Of a stretch of DNA of 11,024 nucleotides, positions 6,065 through 11,024 are shown piece by piece. The notes below the pieces were generated by a model. It saw only the letters and a program-made list of their open reading frames with translations. It was not told where the DNA came from and did not search any database. Position 1 is the first letter of the stretch. Each line of letters begins with the position of its first letter. Position numbers and translations under genes: made by a program. This DNA is from Sutterella sp. (GTDB lineage Bacteria; Pseudomonadota; Gammaproteobacteria; Burkholderiales; Burkholderiaceae_F). The stretch lies in assembly GCA_019410445.1 (NCBI GenBank), contig DXSO01000040.1:1-11024 (forward strand), written 5' to 3'.

Positions 6065-8083
6065 TCATCCTGCCTGTTCCGCAGTCATCTTCGCCTTTTT
6101 GGCTGCAATGAGTTCGGCATCGCACTTCGGGCAGAAATCATGTCGCCCGGAAAGATAGCCGTGCTTGGGACAAATAGAGAACGTCGGCGTTACCGTGATG
6201 TATGGCAAGCGGAACCGAGTCAGCGTGCGGCGAACCAAATCGCGGCAAGCCTCAGCAGAACTAACGGCTTCGTTCATGTAAAGATGCAACACCGTACCAC
6301 CCGTGTATTTGCGTTGCAACTCTTCTTGTTTTTCCAATGCCTCAAACGGATCGTCCGTATAGCCCACAGGCAGTTGAGACGAATTCGTGTAGTACGGATG
6401 CTGGGGCGTTCCCGCTTGCAAAATATCCGGGAAACGTTTTTTGTCTTCCTTGGCAAAACGATACGTCGTACCTTCGGCAGGCGTAGCCTCCAGGTTATAC
6501 ATGTGTCCTGTTTCCGTCTGGAACTCCACCATGCGCGCGCGCACATGATCCAAGAGTCTCAGAGCCATCTCACGTCCCTTTTCCGTGGTGATGTCCTCGG
6601 CATCATCGGTAAAGTTGCGGATCATCTCATTGATGCCATTGACGCCAATCGTAGAGAAGTGATTACGCAACGTTCCAAGATAACGTTTGGTGTACGGGAA
6701 CAGCCCCTGATCAATGTGCTTCTGAATCGTCTTTCGCTTAATTTCGAGCGAGTCGCGAGCAAGTTCCAGCAAGTGATCCAAGCGAGCGTACAACGCCTCT
6801 TCGCTTCCTTTGAAGAGATAACCCAAACGGGCGCAGTTGATTGTCACCACCCCCAAACTTCCGGTTTGTTCAGCCGAACCGAACAAACCATTGCCGCGTT
6901 TAAGCAGCTCACGCAAATCAAGCTGCAAGCGACAGCACATGGAACGAATCATGTTGGGCTTGAGTTCGGAATTGATGAAGTTTTGGAAATACGGCAGACC
7001 ATAGCGCGCCGTCATATCAAAAAGCGGCAGCACGTTGGGACTGTCCCAATCAAAGTCCGGAGTAATGTTGTACGTTGGAATCGGGAACGTAAAAACACGT
7101 CCCTTCGCATCGCCCTTGGTCATGACCTCGATATAAGCTCGGTTGATCATGTCCATTTCTTTTTGCAGTTCCCCGTAAGTAAACGGCATTTCCTCTCCGC
7201 CAATGAGCGGATGCACGTTCTTGAGATCTTCCGGGCATGTCCAATCAAACGTGAGATTGGTAAACGGCGTCTGCGTACCCCAGCGACTCGGCACGTTCAA
7301 GTTGTAGATCAGTTCCTGAATTCCCTGCAGAACCTCCGAGTACGGCGTGTTGTCCTTACGGATAAACGGTGCCATATACGTATCGAACGAGGAAAAAGCT
7401 TGAGCGCCGGCCCACTCGTTCTGCATGGTGCCCAGGAAATTGACAATCTGTCCCGTCGCCGAGGAAAAGTGCTTCGGGGCGCCGGCTTCCACCTTGCCGG
7501 GAACACCGTTAAATCCTTCCTGCAGCAAAGTGCGGAGACTCCATCCCGCACAATATCCCGACAGCATATCCAAATCATGTATGTGGAAATCCGCTTGTCG
7601 ATGGCACTGACCGATTTCCGGCGTATAAACGTAGTTGAGCCAGTAATTGGCAATCACCTTACCGGACACGTTGAGAATCAAACCACCCAGACTGTAGCCC
7701 TGGTTAGCATTGGCATTGACGCGCCAGTCGGATTGGTTGAGGTACTCGTTGATGGAGCTTTCAACATCCACCCAACTTTTCTTCGCATCTCGATTGCGGG
7801 CACGCTGCTCGCGATAAACGATATATGCGCGCAACGTCTCGAAATAGCCGGCCTCGTAGAGTGCATGTTCGACTGCATCCTGAACTTGTTCGATATGCGG
7901 AGTCGCCACGCCAAGTTCTTTTAAACGCGGCATAACAAGAGTCGACATGATTTGTTCAGCACGTTCACGCCCGAATTGATTCGTTGCCTTGCCGGCACAA
8001 GCAATTGCATGCGCAATTTTCTTTTCGTCAAAGTCTTTGACGGAACCGTCTCGTTTGATGATGTGCCGAATTTCCACTGCCAT
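6065..8083 (-). CDS. nrdD: Anaerobic ribonucleoside-triphosphate reductase, large part, lacking the glycyl-radical segment
   Basis: A 672-residue class III ribonucleotide reductase catalytic protein that makes deoxynucleotides without oxygen. An N-terminal ATP-cone (about 1-95, KRDGSVKDFDEKKI) provides allosteric control. The ten-stranded barrel follows, with Cys178 in YCAGWS, the Cys383-Cys384 pair in SMCCRLQLDL and TINCARLGYL at about 414-423. These include the radical and reductant cysteines of the family. The C-terminus has a zinc-site pattern CPKH..CPKC (Cys638, His641, Cys651, Cys654) and then stops 18 residues later. Complete NrdD proteins continue into a segment with the radical glycine (RVxGY), which is absent here and supplied by the next gene. 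I start at 8083 (MAVEIRHIIKRDG), preceded by AAGGTG 8 bases away. An ATG at 8128 would add an unlikely 15 residues. Confidence 0.95.
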   Translation of the reverse strand: MAVEIRHIIKRDGSVKDFDEKKIAHAIACAGKATNQFGRERAEQIMSTLVMPRLKELGVATPHIEQVQDAVEHALYEAGYFETLRAYIVYREQRARNRDAKKSWVDVESSINEYLNQSDWRVNANANQGYSLGGLILNVSGKVIANYWLNYVYTPEIGQCHRQADFHIHDLDMLSGYCAGWSLRTLLQEGFNGVPGKVEAGAPKHFSSATGQIVNFLGTMQNEWAGAQAFSSFDTYMAPFIRKDNTPYSEVLQGIQELIYNLNVPSRWGTQTPFTNLTFDWTCPEDLKNVHPLIGGEEMPFTYGELQKEMDMINRAYIEVMTKGDAKGRVFTFPIPTYNITPDFDWDSPNVLPLFDMTARYGLPYFQNFINSELKPNMIRSMCCRLQLDLRELLKRGNGLFGSAEQTGSLGVVTINCARLGYLFKGSEEALYARLDHLLELARDSLEIKRKTIQKHIDQGLFPYTKRYLGTLRNHFSTIGVNGINEMIRNFTDDAEDITTEKGREMALRLLDHVRARMVEFQTETGHMYNLEATPAEGTTYRFAKEDKKRFPDILQAGTPQHPYYTNSSQLPVGYTDDPFEALEKQEELQRKYTGGTVLHLYMNEAVSSAEACRDLVRRTLTRFRLPYITVTPTFSICPKHGYLSGRHDFCPKCDAELIAAKKAKMTAEQAG

Positions 8084-8142
8084 TTCTCTTGCACCTTTCA
8101 CGTGTTTGCCTGTTAAAAAACATCTCAAGCCTCTTTATATGC

Positions 8143-8219
8143 CCGACTCAAAGATCAAAAGACGCCCTTTCAGGCGTCTTTCGGAGTCGGTCAAAAAAGC
8201 GGCTCTGCACGACCGAGTC
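8143..8219 (-). promoter_or_regulatory. nrdD leader: terminator-like hairpin nested in mutually exclusive pairings
   Basis: Read toward nrdD, three segments can pair in two ways. GACTCGGTC (8219-8211) can pair with GACCGACTC (8192-8184) with a single mismatch. The second segment can instead pair perfectly over 7 bases with GAGTCGG (8149-8143). The latter encloses a 9-base stem, AAAGACGCC / GGCGTCTTT (8181-8173 / 8166-8158, 6-base loop), followed by TTTT, which looks like an intrinsic terminator. It ends about 75 bases before the nrdD start. A possible promoter upstream has -10 TATAAG at 8337-8332 on the minus strand and a poor -35. The arrangement resembles an attenuator, but no ligand or known riboswitch class is recognised. 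Confidence 0.45.
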
Positions 8220-8220
8220 T

Positions 8221-8565
8221 AGTCAATTGAACAAATGGACGCAAGCTTAAAAAACGCATGTTATCGATTGCACAGCAAGAACACTCTACTACATCTTGTG
8301 GTTGTCTCTGTAAAACCCTTGTAAATCAGGACTTATAAAAATTTAAATTTCGCTTCAAAAAAACAACTTTCTGTTGTATTGTCGTCGCTAAGAAAAACCT
8401 GAGTCATTTGCTGCTTGCATCCTGTGCAATTTTCCAAAAACGCTTGTGTAAAAACCTCCTTGATCTCTTGGCTTACTCTTCTCTCGTTCAAAAGGCTTAC
8501 TACACAACGCCGCATTGAACTTTTTTTCGTCTTTTGACTGAGAAATCACAAAATTACGATTAAAT
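8221..8565. other. AT-rich intergenic stretch without a supported gene
   Basis: This stretch separates the nrdD leader from the putative small RNA promoter. It holds the tentative -10 box for nrdD (8332-8337, minus), a short AT-rich hairpin, ACAAC/GTTGT (8363-8367 and 8373-8377), followed by T7 on the minus strand, and the octamer ACCTCCTT (8454-8461). That octamer is identical to the anti-Shine-Dalgarno tail of 16S rRNA. A 60-codon minus frame (8333-8515) crosses it but has no ribosome site or recognisable domain. I found no clear FNR (TTGAT-N4-ATCAA) or NrdR box. Confidence 0.5.
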
Positions 8566-8620
8566 ACCTAGAAACTTAGGGAGAACCCCTATTATCAATT
8601 CCCTAGTACTAAGGTAAATT
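8566..8620 (+). promoter_or_regulatory. Possible promoter of the small RNA overlapping an imperfect dyad
   Basis: TTATCA (8592-8597) and TAAATT (8615-8620), each 4/6 matches to the consensus boxes, are 17 bases apart. They would start transcription near 8627. An imperfect inverted repeat overlaps them: ACCTAGAAACTTAGGGA (8566-8582) against TCCCTAGTACTAAGGT (8600-8615), matching with small gaps. The dyad could be an operator. This is a weak call made because a terminated transcript follows. Confidence 0.3.
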
Positions 8621-8626
8621 ACGTAT

Positions 8627-8771
8627 CGCAATAAGGCATCTGCGCCTCAATTGCCTCCCTGTGCGGCGGACTCCCGAGGGGCCGCTTTCGAAGTCCTCCC
8701 TCTTCGAAAGCGAGCATTGTAGTTTGCTGCATTTCGACAGACCTGACCCGTGTTGGTTGGGTCTTTTTTTT
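8627..8771 (+). ncRNA. Candidate small regulatory RNA with an anti-Shine-Dalgarno hairpin loop
   Basis: There is no coding frame here, but a structured transcript of about 145 bases ends at a strong terminator. The main hairpin has a perfect 11-base stem, CGCTTTCGAAG (8683-8693) and CTTCGAAAGCG (8702-8712). Its 8-base loop, TCCTCCCT, is complementary to ribosome-binding sites (AGGGAGGA). The core CCTCCCT also occurs at 8654-8660, inside a loop closed by CGCC (8643-8646) and GGCG (8665-8668). Two C/U-rich anti-Shine-Dalgarno loops followed by a terminator is the general layout of the CcsR/cuckoo-type RNAs known from proteobacteria, which occlude or sponge ribosome sites or RNA-binding proteins. 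I cannot show homology. Tests against 6S, 4.5S, tmRNA and RNase P signatures by eye gave no match. The 5' end is inferred from a weak promoter and may be further upstream. Confidence 0.5.
8739..8771 (+). terminator. Intrinsic terminator of the candidate small RNA
   Basis: AGACCTGACC (8739-8748) pairs with GGTTGGGTCT (8755-8764) over 10 bases including two G-U pairs, around a 6-base loop. An unbroken run of eight T follows (8764-8771). No protein gene on the + strand lies within 3.6 kb upstream, so the terminator points to an untranslated transcript. Confidence 0.85.
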
Positions 8772-8816
8772 GGGAAATTTCTGAAATCAGTTAGTCGAGT
8801 TCATTTTTCAAACAAT

Positions 8817-8852
8817 AAAAAACCGCGAGCTTCCTCTATCGGCTTCTCGCGG
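8817..8852 (-). terminator. Intrinsic terminator of the amino-acid-binding protein gene
   Basis: On the minus strand CCGCGAG (8852-8846) and CTCGCGG (8829-8823) form a 7-base GC-rich stem with a 16-base loop, followed by T6 (8822-8817). It begins 30 bases after the stop codon of the binding-protein gene, which makes that gene monocistronic at its 3' end. Confidence 0.85.
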
Positions 8853-8882
8853 CTTTTCTAAACTTCGCTTCCAAGCAGTCAA

Positions 8883-9641
8883 TTACTGCGCGAACCACTT
8901 GTCATAAATCTTTTTGTCTTCACCAGACTGACGGACAGCTTCGAAGCCCTTCTGGAGCTTGTCCAGAAGATCTTTATTGTTTTTACGAACAGCAAAACCA
9001 TATTGCTGAGCATCTTCAATCACAGGCTGCAGCTGAAGAGTCTGAGCCACACGAGGCTGGGTCTTCATAAAGTAGGCAAGCACCGGTCGGTCATGCACAA
9101 CCGCTTCAGCACTGCCCATTGAAAGTGCCATAAATGCTTCGCTCGTAGCGTTGAAGTTTGTTACTTTCGCTCCCGGAATATCCTTTGCCTTATCAGCGCC
9201 CGTGGTACCGATTTGAACAGCAATGGTCTGATTGGCCAAGGAATTGAAATCCTTATATTTTTCTGCGTCTTGCTTTCGAACAAGAATGGACAAACCCGCC
9301 GTGTAATACGGTTCAGTGAAATCCACTCGCTTGGCTCGCTCTTCCGTAATCGTTAACCCGGCGGCCACAACATCCACCACGCCCGTACTGAGTGCCGGAA
9401 TCAGAGCATCAAATCCCATGTTGACAACTTTAATGTCATAACCAGCCTTGTCAGCAATGGCGCGAATAAGGTCAATGTCATAGCCGACGAATTCACGGGA
9501 TTCCGTATCCATAAATTCAAACGGCGCAAAAGTGGGTTCCGTCCCTACGCGAAGCGTTTCGCGGGCAGCAGCATCGTCGGCTGCAACACCACCCAAAGCA
9601 GCAACGGCGCAAACGGTCATCAGAAGTTTTTTCAATGCCAT
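8883..9641 (-). CDS. Periplasmic polar amino-acid-binding protein, GlnH-like
   Basis: A 252-residue solute-binding protein of the SBP_bac_3 family, which captures an amino acid in the periplasm and delivers it to an ABC permease. Residues 1-25 form a signal peptide (basic MALKK, hydrophobic core, AAA before RETLRVG). The mature protein begins with the typical LRVGTEPTFAPFEF. Family ligand-site residues are visible in TITEERAKRVDFTEPYY (the arginine that holds the carboxylate) and VVHDRP (the aspartate that holds the amino group). The tail QQYGFAVRKNN...KKIYDKWFAQ is close to E. coli GlnH, so glutamine or another polar amino acid is likely. The start at 9641 is set by the signal peptide. An upstream extension to 9740 would run through the hairpin. 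No Shine-Dalgarno site precedes it. There are no permease or ATPase genes beside it in this window. Confidence 0.9.
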   Translation of the reverse strand: MALKKLLMTVCAVAALGGVAADDAAARETLRVGTEPTFAPFEFMDTESREFVGYDIDLIRAIADKAGYDIKVVNMGFDALIPALSTGVVDVVAAGLTITEERAKRVDFTEPYYTAGLSILVRKQDAEKYKDFNSLANQTIAVQIGTTGADKAKDIPGAKVTNFNATSEAFMALSMGSAEAVVHDRPVLAYFMKTQPRVAQTLQLQPVIEDAQQYGFAVRKNNKDLLDKLQKGFEAVRQSGEDKKIYDKWFAQ

Positions 9642-9679
9642 GAGTCGAAAGGAAGCACGAAGACTTCCGAGAAAAAAGA

Positions 9680-9730
9680 AAAAATAATGGATCCAAAGCG
9701 ATTCAACCAAAGCCGCCCTTTGGATCCATT
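9680..9730 (-). terminator. 13-base hairpin with T-run between rng and the binding-protein gene
   Basis: On the minus strand AATGGATCCAAAG (9730-9718) pairs perfectly with CTTTGGATCCATT (9698-9686) around a 19-base loop. A T-rich tract (TTATTTTTTC) follows. It lies about 60 bases beyond the rng stop, so it probably ends that transcript. It also lies downstream of a TATAAT box, so it may sit in the leader of the binding-protein mRNA. Confidence 0.7.
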
Positions 9731-9738
9731 CCAAGCGC

Positions 9739-9744
9739 ATTATA
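9739..9744 (-). promoter_or_regulatory. Consensus -10 box upstream of the binding-protein gene
   Basis: A perfect TATAAT on the minus strand in the rng-to-binding-protein gap. The expected -35 position does not match TTGACA, so an activator may be needed or the match may be chance. Transcription would start near 9732, just before the 13-base hairpin, giving a leader of about 90 bases. Confidence 0.45.
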
Positions 9745-9791
9745 CCGCTTGTACTCTATCGATCAGACATTGTCGATTCTTTCGACCACAA

Positions 9792-11024
9792 TCAACCGAT
9801 GAGTACATCATACTGTTCCTGCGTGTATGCAGGTTCAGCCTCAAGATGCACTGGTTTTTGCACGAAACTCTGGAGTAATTCCAATGCACAGGCCTCATCT
9901 TCCAGGAAAAAATCAATCACAGACTGTGAAGCCAGAATCTTGAAAGAATCCGCTTTATCGTACTGTCTATACAAACGCACAATCTCACGCATGATTTCGT
10001 AGCAGATCGTTCGCGCTGTTTTGATCTCGCCTCTGCCTCCGCATAACGGACAAGGCTCGCAAAGCGTATGCGAGAGCGACTCGCGCGTTCGTTTGCGCGT
10101 CATCTCAACGAGCCCCAGTTCGGTGAATTCCGAAATCGTCAGTTTGGTCCGATCACTGGCTGCTGCACGACGCAGTTCCTCAAGCACAGCAGCCTTGTGA
10201 GCCGGGCTCTGCATATCGATAAAGTCGATAATAATGATGCCCCCAAGGTTTCTGAGTCGCAGCTGCCGTGCGATTGTTTTGGCTGCCTCCAAATTGGTCT
10301 TGAACACTGTCTCGGAAAAATCTCGCTTCCCGACAAATCCCCCTGTATTGACATCAACAGTCGTCATGGCCTCCGTGCAATCAACCACGATATAGCCGCC
10401 GCTTTTAAGCGGCACTCTGCGCTCAAGTGCCTTTTGCAGCTCTGCCTCCACCTGTTGTGTTTCAAACAAAGGAATCTCACCGCTGTAGAGTTCAAGCAGC
10501 GGCAATGCTCCTTGGGCATAAGTTTGAGCAAACTCCTTGAGTTCCTCGAAAACTTCCTTGCTGTCAACAACAATTTTTCGAGTTTCGGCCTGAACCATAT
10601 CTCGCAGGACTCGCTTGGCTAGCGACAGGTCTTCATAAAGAAGACTGGGCGCAGGGGAAACTCCGGCTTTTTTGCTGGTTTCCTGCCATAAGCAGCCCAA
10701 ATAACGCATATCCTCAAGCAGTTCCTCGTCCGTGGCTGACTCCTCTGCGCAAGTACGCACAATGTAGCCGCCCTTTTCATCGGTCTTTTTCAACCGCGTG
10801 ACCTGCTCTCGAAGTGTCTCTCGCCGCGCTTCGTCCTCAATCTTCTGGCTAACGCCAATATGATCGTCCTGGGGCAAATACACGAGTTTGCGACCAGCCA
10901 AGGAAATGGATGTCGTCAGTCTGGCTCCTTTGGTGCCGATCGGATCCTTTGACACCTGAACAAGCAGACGCTGCCCTTCCCCAATCATCTTTTCGATCGG
11001 ACGATATTCGCCGTTGTCCTGACG
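9792..11024 (-). CDS. rng: Ribonuclease G (N-terminus beyond window)
   Basis: A 410-residue C-terminal portion of an RNase E/G family endoribonuclease, which processes the 5' end of 16S rRNA and trims or decays other RNAs in the cytoplasm. The frame is open to base 11024 (R-Q-D-N-G-E-Y-R-P-I-E-K before the first Met at 10988), so the start and most of the S1 domain lie outside. The end of S1 is seen in LLVQVSKDPIGTKGARLTT. The DNase I-like catalytic domain has the Mg-binding aspartates in TVDVNTG and IIIIDFIDM, 43 residues apart, as in D303/D346 of E. coli RNase E. The zinc-link CEPCPLCGGRG follows, then CYEIMREIVR and the RNase G-type ending YTQEQYDVLIG. No long RNase E scaffold tail is present, which decides for RNase G. 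A terminator follows. Confidence 0.95.
   Translation of the reverse strand, partial: RQDNGEYRPIEKMIGEGQRLLVQVSKDPIGTKGARLTTSISLAGRKLVYLPQDDHIGVSQKIEDEARRETLREQVTRLKKTDEKGGYIVRTCAEESATDEELLEDMRYLGCLWQETSKKAGVSPAPSLLYEDLSLAKRVLRDMVQAETRKIVVDSKEVFEELKEFAQTYAQGALPLLELYSGEIPLFETQQVEAELQKALERRVPLKSGGYIVVDCTEAMTTVDVNTGGFVGKRDFSETVFKTNLEAAKTIARQLRLRNLGGIIIIDFIDMQSPAHKAAVLEELRRAAASDRTKLTISEFTELGLVEMTRKRTRESLSHTLCEPCPLCGGRGEIKTARTICYEIMREIVRLYRQYDKADSFKILASQSVIDFFLEDEACALELLQSFVQKPVHLEAEPAYTQEQYDVLIG

Noticed and set aside
6001..6067. Readthrough or recoding that would join NrdD to its glycyl-radical segment
   Set aside because: The frames are in phase, but both TGA (6067-6065) and TAA (6058-6056) intervene, and the small gene has its own optimal ribosome site.
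5819..7924. A 701-codon open frame on the + strand
   Set aside because: It lies antisense to nrdD, whose conserved motifs run through the whole region. The translated product is rich in R, H and L with no domain, and no ribosome site precedes it.
8333..8515. A 60-codon minus frame upstream of nrdD, possibly a small regulator
   Set aside because: There is no ribosome site at its ATG and no recognisable fold. It has four cysteines, but not the NrdR zinc-ribbon spacing.
8536..8556. FNR-like site (TTGACTGAGAAATCAC)
   Set aside because: The half-sites have the wrong spacing and only partial matches to TTGAT-N4-ATCAA.
8627..8771. SRP (4.5S) RNA on the minus strand, from a GGTCAGGTC-x-GC-AGC resemblance near 8745-8723
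   Set aside because: The GGAA tetraloop and the flanking helix of the SRP core cannot be formed, and the strong T-run terminator is on the opposite strand.
8661..8861. A 66-codon + strand frame
   Set aside because: It crosses the 11-base hairpin, the T8 terminator and the opposing terminator, which suits an untranslated RNA and not a protein.

Overview
The window looks like a chromosomal segment from an anaerobic or facultatively anaerobic betaproteobacterium. A Sutterellaceae-like Burkholderiales host is my best guess. This rests on the family resemblance of the class III ribonucleotide reductase, RNase G and the CadR/ZntA pair, and no sequence search was possible. There is no rRNA, tRNA, CRISPR array or insertion sequence. 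Base use looks even across the genes, so I see no sign of a recent island.

Layout, left to right. (1) 1-323 (-): the N-terminal part of an unrecognised membrane-anchored protein, cut by the window edge. (2) 581-1432 (+): an aldo/keto reductase with a TTG start, ending in a symmetric hairpin at 1445-1484 that also serves the convergent gene. (3) 1502-2062 (-): a multi-spanning membrane protein resembling DUF2569. (4) 2133-5065: a divergent heavy-metal module. It has a CadR-like MerR regulator (-) and a Zn/Cd/Pb-exporting P1B ATPase (+), with a textbook 19-bp-spacer MerR promoter between them. (5) 5046-8083 (-): an anaerobic nucleotide reduction operon of nrdD, a 60-residue protein and nrdG. 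(6) 8084-8882: about 800 bp without a protein gene. It holds the nrdD leader with mutually exclusive pairings, a likely small RNA on the + strand with its own terminator, and the terminator of the next gene. (7) 8883-9641 (-): a GlnH-like periplasmic amino-acid-binding protein without transporter partners. (8) 9792-11024 (-): RNase G, with its N-terminus beyond the window.

The most striking point is the nrd operon. The large NrdD protein ends just after its zinc site and lacks the glycyl-radical segment. That segment (R-V-M-G-Y, corresponding to Gly681 of E. coli NrdD) lies on a separate 60-residue protein with its own strong ribosome-binding site. Two in-frame stops separate the two genes, so neither readthrough nor a single sequencing error explains the split. 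NrdG would then have to put the radical on a small polypeptide that completes the NrdD active site in trans.

Other points worth attention are a candidate + strand RNA with an exposed anti-Shine-Dalgarno loop, a CadR-like regulator in which the usual bridging metal-ligand cysteine is phenylalanine, a degenerate second metal-binding domain in its partner ATPase, and a 13-bp hairpin with a T-run placed between a TATAAT box and the start of the binding-protein gene.
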